Shown here piece after piece: positions 1 through 9,589 of a DNA stretch of 64,000 nt (the stretch's first letter is position 1; every line of letters begins with the position of its first letter). Location: assembly GCA_973895155.1 (NCBI GenBank), contig OZ316892.1, positions 11,346,001-11,410,000 of the forward strand, written 5' to 3'. The position numbers and the translations under genes are program-made. The DNA comes from Marsupella aquatica. Taxonomy: Eukaryota; Marchantiophyta. The notes beneath the pieces were generated by a model. The model was not told where the DNA came from. It saw nothing but the letters and a program-made list of their open reading frames with translations, and did no database searches.

Positions 1-363
1 TGGACACAAATTGTTCCCAGCTTAGGTAGACCCCCCAAGACGATGTGCATAAGCCCGACTTCACCTACTAACGTCAGCATTGATGGAAGCAAGCTGATTA
101 GCAAGGTCGCCTATTGTCTTGTTGTACTCTCTCGAAAGAAGTACCTTGCGTCATTGAGCAACGTTGTAGCTTTCGTTCCATGTAAGAAGACTTCCACCTA
201 AACGCTGTTATAATGATTTCTGCAGCCTACTTTATAATTATCAAAGTTCTCAATGGTGAGTATAACAGGATATATGGGGACTTCACCATTCCAAGATTTC
301 ATAGTTCGTGCATCAGTTTTACAGAACGATGTCTCGAAGAAAACTAGTACAGTGACTGTGTGT

Positions 364-700
364 AAGTGCAGCCCCCCAGGAAGATACCCCAAGCCTGCAG
401 TTTTCCACTTTAAACACTTCATCATAAGTGCATGTTGCCCTTCTCCATATGTGCTTGTTCCACTTTCCAATAAGTGCATATGAAGTCGTGAAGATACCCC
501 AAGCCTGCAATTATCCATGTCAAGCACTTCATCATGAGTGCATGTTGCCCTTCTCCATGTGTGTCTGTTGCACTTTCCAATAAGTGCATATGAAGTCCCA
601 AGCCTGCAGTTAACCATGTCAAGCACTTCATCATAAGTGCATGTTGCCCTTCTCCATACGTGTCTGTTGCACTTTCCAATAAGTGCATATGAAGTAGCTT
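364..700. repeat. Three-unit tandem repeat, about 100-110 bp per unit
   Basis: Three imperfect copies start near 381, 491 and 596. Each carries the phrases 'ccaagcctgca', 'cacttcatcat' and 'ccaataagtgcatatgaagt'. The third unit lacks about 11 bp near its start. Several overlapping open frames here, on both strands, exist only because the unit is repeated. I see no protein family in them. Confidence 0.85.
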
Positions 701-1440
701 ATGCATTTTCACAAAATAATGTCTTGTCATGCCATACAGAACTTCTCATACCCAGAATACTCATAGTGCACAATTCAAGTGGTAGGTGCATGAATCTACA
801 ATGTGTAGTTGTCTGTTGTAGTGATCCATAAATACTTCTAACATGTGTTGCAGTAATTGGTTAATGCATCTGTACTCTTATGAACTTAAAGCCGGAATAG
901 ACACAAAGGTTTGTAGGGACACCCTGGATGGACACAGCTTGTTGACACTGTAACACCAATCCCTAATGACATCCAAAATGGATTACAGGTGTCTTATGAA
1001 CGGAAGCTAACCGAGATTTAGACATTACTTTAAGTAAGTTTAACCTCCTCCGTTGCTCCTGCCTGGACAGACTACAGGAAGAAACAACCAAAAACCTCCT
1101 GCTCCTGGTCAGACAGCTTCTTACAGGTCACCATTGGAGCACAAGTGAAAAACGTGTTATACAAGCACAATCTTAGGTTTGTTCTGTGTCCATCCAGGTT
1201 GTGTTTGTCTAACGGGGCTTTTTCTCAAACATTTGTGTCTATCCCAGCTTTAAGTTCCTACAATAAAGCATCTTACTTACTTTATAAATAAGATACATGG
1301 ATATCTATTGTGGACAACCTGCACTCACAAACTGTGCATTTTTTGGTGCATTTACAAAAGAATTTGTTGTATTATTGAGGGACCTCATGACCACCATGCA
1401 GTCGCCAAACGCAGTTATACATGCTGCACTTATCCACAGT
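690..1440. repeat. Dispersed repeat, copy 1 (copy 2 near 4900-5340)
   Basis: The segment after the tandem array (roughly 690-881, then 1259-1440) resembles 4900-5340. Shared phrases include a 'cacaattcaa' / 'aacaattcaa' stretch, 'ataaatacttc', and 'tttttggtgca' followed by 'aaaag'. Copy 1 is interrupted by the inverted-repeat element at 882-1258. The copies are clearly diverged, so this is an old repeat of unknown class. Confidence 0.55.
882..1258. mobile_element. Non-autonomous DNA transposon (MITE-like) with terminal inverted repeats
   Basis: The left end reads 'gaacttaaagccgg' and then 'aatagacacaaa'. The right end is the inverse: 'tttgtgtctat', 'cccagctttaagttc'. About 28 of the first 31 positions pair, and a second paired block ('ctggatggaca' / 'tgtccatccag') lies further in. 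TTAA sits at both ends but is part of the inverted repeat, so the target duplication (TTAA, TA or other) cannot be fixed. There is no coding capacity in about 377 bp. The related repeat at about 4900-5340 runs through this point without the insert, which supports an insertion. The superfamily is unknown. Confidence 0.7.
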
Positions 1441-2039
1441 AAATTGTATATAGTATAGCATGTAGCATGTTAGAACATGCTTAATTTTTTTTGTCTTGTA
1501 GTGATGTGTAAATGATTATTGCATAGTACTGAACAGGATTGAGTAGGAAAAATACAGCACATGCCAAATAAAAACATGTTTGAAAAGTTGAGCACATAAG
1601 GTACAGATTCATACTTGCTTTAATGACACTCAAATGAGTCAACAATTGTGCACATAGGGTACCAAAAATACTCCCTTGCCTAGAAACCATAAGCTTGGCA
1701 AAAGATTGAGGACTTAAAGAAGGTGGAGGAGTCCACTTCTCAAAGTACCAATTCTCTCTCATTCACTAGAATTGCAATAAATTCCATAAAATCTGCTAAG
1801 GGTGCAAATGCATTGAAAACTAAATGTAGTTAGAAGGAGAGCTCTAGCATAGGAAGATAAAAAACACTTCGAGGTGTGCCAAAGTAATCTAAATGTATAT
1901 TAGAAAAGTGAAGCACTTTGTTATGGCATGTTGAAGTTGAAATATATGACAAAAATTCTTATCAAGACAAAACACTAAAAGGTGGATTGACCATATTGCA
2001 GTGTAGTTATCCACAATATATATCCATGCATCTTACTTA
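1441..2039. other. No gene seen
   Basis: AT-rich sequence. The 93-codon minus-strand open frame at 1481-1762 has no recognisable domain and no splice context that I can support. Confidence 0.5.
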
Positions 2040-2310
2040 TAAGTGTCAACTACAATTTAGAGTTGGGGCCTAGTCTTAGAGAGTGAAACCTCTAGACCCT
2101 AACTCCATGGCTCATCATGTGGATGTGAAAACTCATAACTACATGATGTATGTCAAATTATAATCATGCATGCTTTTTCATGATTTCTATTTGCACTAAA
2201 AAGTGGGTTCTATGGCCCCACCACAAAGTATGCACATAGAAAGAGGGATGCCCATAGGAAAGAGTATGGTATGTTATAAATGTATGATTATTAAGATGAT
2301 GATATACATG
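2040..2310. repeat. Dispersed repeat family A, copy 1
   Basis: This segment aligns with 21500-21800. Shared landmarks are 'gaaacctctaga', 'catcatgtggatg', the 'ggttctatggcccc' / 'gttgtatggcctc' block, and 'tgtatgattattaa' near the right end. Identity is moderate. No inverted ends are visible. Confidence 0.7.
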
Positions 2311-2316
2311 ATAATT

Positions 2317-2560
2317 TTTTACGGACCCACTAGACATCCCTTCCAAAATTCAAGGCTCCACAACGCGCCATGTCATCATGACGCGCTGCAAACAGATACG
2401 GATTGGTTTACAAAATAAAATTACTTCACCTTTCGTGTTTGTGGCAGGATTTTGGTAAAATTGAGGATGCCATGCCGTAAACCTTGATGTAAAAATGTTT
2501 CAAAAATAACCGTTTTATTTACCCTAAGTAACCAATTGTGCATTTAGAAGGAGGCCCACC
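2317..2560. repeat. Dispersed repeat family B, copy 1
   Basis: About 240 bp matches 46377-46622 in the same orientation. Shared blocks include 'cccttccaaaatt', 'attggtttacaaaataaaat', 'ttttggtaaaattgaggatg' and 'aataaccgttttatttaccc'. Both copies end with 'aggaggcccacc'. This copy directly follows family A, while the second copy lies beside a Helitron-like terminus. Confidence 0.85.
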
Positions 2561-2617
2561 CTGATTCGCCATTGATGAATATACTTGGATGAATTTTGTG
2601 TGTGAGTTTTGGGATGA

Positions 2618-2944
2618 ATGTTCTCCTTCGGGCATTTGGATCGGTTGGATCGGTTGGATGGATTTTATGACCAGTTAGTGGAAATTCTGAAGGTAATTCT
2701 TTCCATTTTGTTGCGCGGAAGTTGGTGGGATGGCAGTGACAAGGAATTCGATGAAGAAAACACAACTTTGATCACTTTCAAGGATGCAATGTTGCAGCTT
2801 TGGGTGCTCATTTCTCTTGGCAAATTAGTCGTCATGACGGCGTTCATCGCCCTCGTCATCGTAGCTGTAAGTTTTGTGGCAAATTTGGTCATCCATAAAG
2901 GATGTGATTGCATAGCAGGACAAAACTTATGGGATATGCTGTAG
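2618..2944 (+). CDS. Unrecognised 108-codon open frame
   Basis: I do not recognise this frame. It starts just after a short direct repeat ('ggatcggttggatcggttgg'). Its later part (about residues 61-92) is hydrophobic and could form one or two membrane helices. An overlapping minus-strand frame is about as long, and there is no identifiable promoter or conserved motif. A possible splice donor (GCT|GTAAGT) lies within it. It may be a gene fragment or chance. Confidence 0.15.
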   Translation: MFSFGHLDRLDRLDGFYDQLVEILKVILSILLRGSWWDGSDKEFDEENTTLITFKDAMLQLWVLISLGKLVVMTAFIALVIVAVSFVANLVIHKGCDCIAGQNLWDML

Positions 2945-4560
2945 TCTATGGATGAGTTGCAAGATATCGGATAGGTAGGTTGCTAAGCCATTTCCAGTCA
3001 TCTTTTCAGGAAATCCTTCATTTTAACAGAGCCAATGTCCACACTAACAGACTCAGAAACAACTGAAGCTAAAGCGGTGGAAATGAGAAGCTACATCGAT
3101 CCCACGAGTGGTACCTCTCTGCAACAAGCTTAGGATCAAACTTTGTCGGATCACGTACCTCCCTTTTGTAAGCAAATGTCTTCATTCCTGCCTATTATTA
3201 TGACTCAATGAAATTTTCAAGGTTGTCGCATATCAGTTCTCATGTTTGATAATCCCTACGTCATGTCAAGTAGTTAGATGATTCTCTTGAACCCTAAACT
3301 AATTCGGACGGGGATGAAGAGCGGATCAAAGCAAGGACTCAAAACCGAGATCGGCAGAGACTAGATCGTAGTGCTCTTATGTACCCTCTTCCTAATGGTG
3401 TTGCTTACTTTTCATGAGTGTCCAGTAAGTATTTCCAGTAGACAAAACTATGTCCAGTAATTTTGATGATCGAGTTCTTTTTTAAGTCATTAGGATCAGG
3501 GTGTTAGATGTGCCTGAGCTAGAGTACCTCAAATTATAAATCGAGCATTGGTAAAGCACTTTTGTAACTTAGTTCAAACTAATATATTGTCTTCATTACA
3601 TTCAGCACTAGCAGATCTTTGTGACTCATTGAATCAAGACAGGAAAACATTGTCGAGTACGTGTGCATGTACTACATTCGGGATTCAGAAGAGACCACCT
3701 GCACACAGGTGTCGCAAATAGCGGGGGCAAGTAGGGATTGGGATAAAACACAATTATGCATACAAGGGATGCCGAGTAAATTGTCGATCAATCCTCGGTG
3801 AATGCAAAGTCAATTCAACAACTGGCATGGCCGGGTGATTCCCAGGGACTTGTACGCGACCAGAGTGATCGATGGAATTGATCTTCTCGAGACTATAAGA
3901 ATTGAAATCAACAATTTGAAACAGAGAATCTTGCCATCAGAGAATCTGATCAACATTCCACATCCTAATCTTTGAGAACTGCGATTGGAGGTTATAAGCG
4001 CATCAGTATATTTGCTTAAAAGGTAACCAAGGTAATTGCAAATTAACAGTCGGTGTCATTCTATCTTTTTCAATACAAGAGCTCGATCAGATTAATTGGT
4101 GATGCAAGCAATGTCAAACTTTAATTGACTGATTCTATTATAGTGATGCCATTTTGAGCTCAGGTTCAGCAAAAAGTTCGAGAGTCCATTTCATTCTCAC
4201 AAGGGATTCAACAGCGGATAAGTAATTATGACATGAATCAGGAATGGGACGATAAAAAACAGTTTTTCACATGTCTGTGACATAAAGTAAGCTTTGACTC
4301 ATACGAAAACAGAAGGTGACCAAGTAAGAGTCCATTAAGAGCTCTTCAAAGCACCCAAGTGTTAACGGCAACGAACCCCTGCTGTTTGGGATCGGACAGG
4401 AGAGGAGTTTTATAAGATCGAGATTTTGGTGACAACGAAGCAATGGAGGAATCAATTCTTTGACATATATCTACATCATCCATTGTCCAACACATATCTT
4501 ACTACTTTTCAATCTCAATCAAAACAGATAGGGGTCCACCAACTAATTTATCATTTCATT
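2945..4560. other. No gene or clear repeat seen
   Basis: Short frames only, with no recognisable domain. Some stretches of higher GC (about 3300-3400 and 3760-3960) could be old gene or transposon fragments, but I cannot assign them. Confidence 0.45.
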
Positions 4561-4650
4561 AACCTTCAAAGAATGTGAATAATAAATATATTTTGATGAC
4601 ATTTTTATTATCCACCCCTCTATTCACGTTCAAAGAATTAGTAGTTAAGG
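4561..4650. repeat. Short dispersed repeat shared with 21795-21880
   Basis: 'atttcattaacctt' followed by 'aatgtgaata', then 'tattcacgttcaa' / 'tattcatgttcaa', occurs at both places. It may be a continuation of repeat family A. Confidence 0.5.
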
Positions 4651-4899
4651 CTAGTATGAACTAATGGCTATTACTCTTCTCCAAATGATTTGGAGCACAA
4701 TAGACTGCATACATGTATATGAATGAATGACTAATAGTATTCTCCAAATGATTTGGAGAATGTGGCCTGCTATGAAAATTATACAGTTTGCTCCTTCATA
4801 CCACAAAACTGTCAAATAACATACACTCTATTGTGTTTAAGTGGAGGGTCCCTGATATTACAAGAAACTTCAAATAGCATACTGGACTTTATTGTGTTA

Positions 4900-5340
4900 A
4901 CGTGCAATCTCTCTAGAAGATGCCCAAAGCTTGCACTTGTCCATAGTATGCACTATGCTATAAGTGCATGGAAAATCATTTAGACATTTATGTTGCACTA
5001 CCCAATAAGTGCATGGAAATTTGGTTATGCACTTCCCTATGTGTTATCAGGTCAAATACATTGGACTCATCGTGCCCCAAGATCTCACACTGAACAATTC
5101 AACTGGATAAGGATAAGTGTATGAATTTACTTTATGTACTTTTTGCGGTACACATCAATAAATACTTCCTATGTGTGAATAGTAGCAATTGAGAAATGGA
5201 TGTGTATTCTTATGCAGAGAATGCAGTTACGTGTTTATAGTGTAAGTGAAGTGATGAGGTGAGAGTTTACATTTTTGGTGCACTTGCAAAAGAAATTTCT
5301 ATAATCTACAACTCTTGGGGGTCTCACTACATGGGGACCT
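4900..5340. repeat. Dispersed repeat, copy 2 (uninterrupted counterpart of 690-1440)
   Basis: This segment shares 'ccaataagtgcatg', 'gaacaattcaactgg', 'aataaatacttcc' and 'tttttggtgcacttgcaaaa' with the first copy. It lacks the 377-bp inverted-repeat insert, so it acts as a related empty site. Confidence 0.55.
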
Positions 5341-7225
5341 CCCCATCACCTGCGACGTTTTTAGGCCTTGGACCCCCTAAAATATAAGAAAAAAAATTAT
5401 TTTTAACCCCTATAAAGTTGGAATATTCTTGGAATAAAAATTGGATTAAAAAGGCCCTAATGTTCTTATAAGTCTCAAAATTGAATTTAAAAGACCCTAT
5501 TGTTCTTCTACAAAAATTCTTAAGTCTTCCCTTACAACCAATAAAATGACCCTATCCTTCGTTGCACGTGATATGCCATTTTTGTGGAAGTGAAACCCCC
5601 GAGTCTACAACTATAATATCCAATCCCGCCATTTTTCGTCCTTCGTCCCATTACAAAATATATTTTGGGCGGGAATGATCCACAACCAATGTTAGATCTT
5701 TTGCAAGTTTTTTAATACCGTTCAATCATGGAAAAGAGACCATTAGCATTAGACATCAAAGAACAGAGGCGTATTAATATAAAGGATGATAATAAAATGC
5801 CTTTACAAAGATTATGAAGGTGTACAAAGGACGTACTCCAGAAGATCACTCTATTATGATTGTCCTTGCAAGTACGACTGTCTCTGCCACTACACTCTTC
5901 CCCTCCTCAATCCTCATGCGCTTGCTGTCCACTATTACCCTCATAATTATAGGGACGGAAGAGTACCATCCAGGATACAAGAGGGCATCTATTATCCTCA
6001 CAAGGTATGATTCTAAGTATGGGAGAGACTAGAGAGGACCAAGGAGGGACATAGATGTCGTATAGATGGAAGAATCAAAAGTGCTCTTTTCACTTAAAGA
6101 CTCGAGTTTCGATCCCTTTAAGAACAGAACTGGATTGAATTGAACATTTTTATCCTTTTGAGAGTTTTAGAGCCTCTTACTCTCTATTATTCACATTTAC
6201 TCCTAATCAGTAGTAAGCAAATTAATCAAAACAACCACAAATGGTCTTATGAGTTATAGGAGAGGATAAGCTTAAAGTGAGATGATTTGTTTAGCATTTT
6301 AACATTGCCACTCCTTAAGAAAGGACTCTGGTCTTAGCATGTATAGAATGGTAACTTGCTATCATTCTTCAATCAACCTTTCTCTTTAACCTATAATGAT
6401 GCTGATTGTGGGAATTATGCTCACCAAACCCAGGGTAATTTTCTGGTTCCAAATGCAATGATAAACTTTAAGATGCCGTCAACATGATTCGACTAAGTAT
6501 GATACATAACTTAAGTCAAATTCTAAAGTTTATTCCAGTGCATGGTAATCAGTACTAATTACTCTGAAAAGGGAATTTTGCCTCTCACAAACAACATTCA
6601 TCCTTGAATTGGCTAACGAATCTCGTCACAGCGAGCAAGCCTAGCAGTGAATTCGATATGAATCTCAGAAGTTAATTATTAAACTCAATCACCACAAATG
6701 TGTCATGAATTTAATCATACTTCAAAATCAAAGCTTTACTTCCATACAAGACCTTGACTCTCCAAGTCTTGTTACAATGGAAAGAGGAGAATTAATCAGC
6801 AAATTTCACACTGAATAAGATTCTCTCCCGCCATGGAGTAACTCTAAAAGACTTTATAGGTTTGGAAGCCTAACATAAAGGAGGTATAGAAAGGTATACC
6901 CTTTTGAGACTAAAAAAACTTGACAAAATATGATTCTAATACTAAATTCCAACAAAAACTAAGTCTAAGTGTTGAAATGGCTAAGTGTCATTAAACTTTT
7001 CTAATAGAATATAAGATTTGACTAGATTTCTATATTTTTAATTCCTAATAAATAACACCCAAAATGCTGATTTTCCTACAGTGGCTTGTACTACCTTCAA
7101 TCTGCAAGCAGGAAAAATCTCAGACTTTTCTGAGTAGTCTAAGTATTTCAAAGAAATCGGACAAAAGTGCTATTGGATGAAAATGTAGCATAACCTAAAA
7201 TTTTCTAAGTGCGGGAAGAAAAAAA
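5341..7225. other. No gene seen; one short shared repeat
   Basis: Mostly AT-rich DNA with short frames. The stretch near 5590-5680 ('tctacaactataat', 'cccgcca', 'cccattacaaa', 'gggcgggaa') resembles 31505-31590, so a small dispersed repeat is present. The two overlapping frames at 5786-6032 have no recognised family. Confidence 0.45.
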
Positions 7226-7229
7226 GGTG

Positions 7230-7393
7230 GACGCTTTGTGAAGTCTCAGTATTTGAATGGACGCTTTGTGAAGCGTCGGCATCTTCTCTTAGTTGGGGCT
7301 GGGGACGCTTTCAAAAGTGTCGAGGTCTTCTCTTCGTCGGGGGTAGATGCTTCGTGAGGCGTCCTGAAACTGTTGGACGCTTTGTGAAGCGTC
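7230..7393. repeat. Array of five 18-bp imperfect palindromes
   Basis: Copies begin at 7230, 7260, 7304, 7346 and 7376. The best form is GACGCTTtgtgAAGCGTC, with 7-bp arms around a 4-bp loop; copies two and five are perfect. Copies one, three and four carry one to three changes, some in both arms. Spacing is irregular (30, 44, 42 and 30 bp). Subterminal repeats of similar GACGC...GCGTC type occur in plant CACTA-type transposons. That is one explanation, but I see no CACTA terminus nearby. Confidence 0.85.
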
Positions 7394-7960
7394 GACAGAA
7401 AGTAAAAAATTAAGTTTTTGGTACCTTAAAAACTTCATAACTCCTTAACGGTTGGTCCGATGAAGCTCAAACTTTGCCAAGGTGATCTCCTATATCTATT
7501 CTATCTGCTACCAAGATTTCTGAGATTTCTGAGATCCTTATCAATTAAAATAAAATAGGAGAAGATGCAACTTCTTAATCTGCGTCAAACACTTAGAATC
7601 TGTTTCTTCACAAAAAGATTGCAAAAATCCGGGAATAAGCTTCAAATGAGGTAATCTAAACAAAATGTCCATCCACAGTAGACTCAAATAGAAAAGTAAA
7701 GGAAAGGGAGAGAGGCCCAAGGAGAGAGAGAAAGAGAGGCTAAAAGACAAAAAAGTGGATAAAGATAATGAAAAAACAAACAAACAAAAGAAAAAAAATT
7801 GGAGAAAATTTTAAAATTAAAAATGTAGGAAAGGAATGGGGAGGAAAGAGTATCCTATTTTTAATTTTTATTAAAAGGATCAACGAATTTTCATGAGCAA
7901 AAGAGGAGCGAGCATCAAGGAGTTTCTTTATTGTAGATGGTACCTTTTCCCCAAACATCA
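7394..7960. other. No gene seen; purine-rich low-complexity block
   Basis: Around 7690-7810 the plus strand is a long A/G-rich stretch with GA runs. This creates low-complexity minus-strand frames rich in Ser, Leu and Phe that I do not take as genes. Confidence 0.5.
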
Positions 7961-7964
7961 TCTT

Positions 7965-8420
7965 TCACACAATAGAGTCTTTGCACAATGACATATTCTT
8001 TACAAGAAAAATCTTTCACAAAACATCTTTTAAACAATGATATTGTTTACACAAAGATGTACTTTGTTCAATTTTAATTTTTTGGTCAATAATATTGCTT
8101 TTACATTGACATTTTTTTTGTAACAACATATTTTCAACAATGAAATCATTTATAGAACAACATTTTTGGAACAATTTATTTTACGCAAATGACATCTTTT
8201 CCGTAAATAACAGATTTTTTGTAATGTTATCTTTTTCGCAAATGACACCTTGTATGCAAATGACATCTTTTTTGCAATGACATCTTTTTCACATATGATA
8301 TGTTTTTCACATTGATAATTTTTGTGCAACGCATAGGTATTGAGCTAGTAATTAGAGAATAAGTATGTTTTATACATTGATAATTTTTGCATAACACACA
8401 GGTATTAAGCTAGTAATTAG
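7965..8420 (+). mobile_element. Helitron-like 3' tail: degenerate array plus terminal hairpin
   Basis: A degenerate array of roughly 20-bp units with a 'gacatctttt' core and 'gcaaat' spacers runs from about 7970 to 8320. It ends with 'tgtgcaacgcataggtatt' and 'gagctag'. CTAG lies at 8345-8348 and is followed by T, as expected for a Helitron 3' end (hairpin, then CTRR, insertion between A and T). The last about 65 bp is repeated, slightly changed, ending 'gtattaagctagt' near 8411. No 5' end or helicase is visible here. Confidence 0.55.
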
Positions 8421-9589
8421 AGAATAATTGGTCAGCTTATTCTTGACCACAAGACACAAACATACACGTGGAACATTGTACATAGACACAAACATACACG
8501 TGGAGCATTGTACATATGTTAAATTCTCTAACAGGTGAATAGCTCCGGAGACACCAACCCAAATGTTTACAGTTTGAACAGACGTCCAGGATATTCTGAT
8601 CTATTTAATTTACATCATCGCCATGCCCAGCCTACGGTACCGTTGGACAGACGACACTAGGACACAGGATTGGCAAGTTTCTCTGCGCTATTTTCGTTGT
8701 ATACTAACACCAATACTACAGTCCGGTAGTGGGACTTTTCTTCACCATAAGCAAATACAGCATGTGAAGGGTGGTTTTCAAGAAGGGAGCTAGGAAGGTA
8801 TTACGGCAACGAGAGTCCCACGTATACACAACCCTCAGCAGATTGGTGTAGGGCACTAACCAAAGCTCTAGTTTTCGAGGAGGGAATAGAGCTATTATGA
8901 TTGGTGTAGGGCACTAACCAAAGCTCTAGTTTTCGAGGAGGGAATAGAGCTATTATGATTCGAGTAATTCCTGAAGTTGATGGGAAAGGTCTAGCCATTT
9001 CCATCAATGACTTGAAGGAGTTGCCATAAGTTACTGAAAGGTATTTCGAGGAGTCAACTAAGAGTGTTCAGCGTTTGATCGTGACAGAGAAAGATAGCGG
9101 CACAGAGATGAGAACGATGCTCCTTGGGGCAAATTGGGGTTCGGACTGTGTCCAGTCCCGGAAAACCGAAGGCAAAATGGGGAGGACTTCACAAATCGGA
9201 GAGCTCGCTGCACGTACCAGGGACATTATAGACATTTGACGCCGCTAGAATAAACAAGCTGGAGCATCAGGCCGGGCCCATGAGGGCCTGAGAAACAAGG
9301 GATCGTGATTCAAGGCCATAGCTCAGAATTTCAGGGAAATCGGACCCAACACACGCAACTAGTTGAGAACAGTGGAAAATACCGAATCGTACGTGAGGAG
9401 AGGCAGCGACCAGGCTTTGTGGATTTGAAGAGACTACTGAATTTAGAGTGTTTAGGTGATTCGAAGGTGCTCAGGTATGCCAGCTAACTGAGACAGTACG
9501 TTGGAGACTGAAAAGAAAAGGCTACCAAACAGCAGCGTGAATTTGAACGAGCTTAACTTCCCGATGTGAACTATCCCCGTGCCCAATAG
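8421..9589. other. Intergenic, 3' of the dioxygenase gene
   Basis: Apart from the 58-bp duplication I see no gene. Around 8460-8515 a short direct repeat ('gacacaaacatacacgtgga') occurs twice. The 9000-9480 stretch has higher GC and a 60-codon plus frame with no recognised domain. Confidence 0.45.
8841..8956. repeat. Exact 58-bp tandem duplication
   Basis: Two identical units (8841-8898 and 8899-8956) begin 'gattggtgtagggcactaac' and include 'gttttcgaggagggaatag'. The lack of divergence means a recent duplication or recent homogenisation. Confidence 0.9.

Noticed and set aside
7230-7393. CRISPR-like spaced repeats
   Set aside because: Plant nuclear DNA, irregular spacing and diverged repeats. 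Better explained as transposon-derived palindromes.
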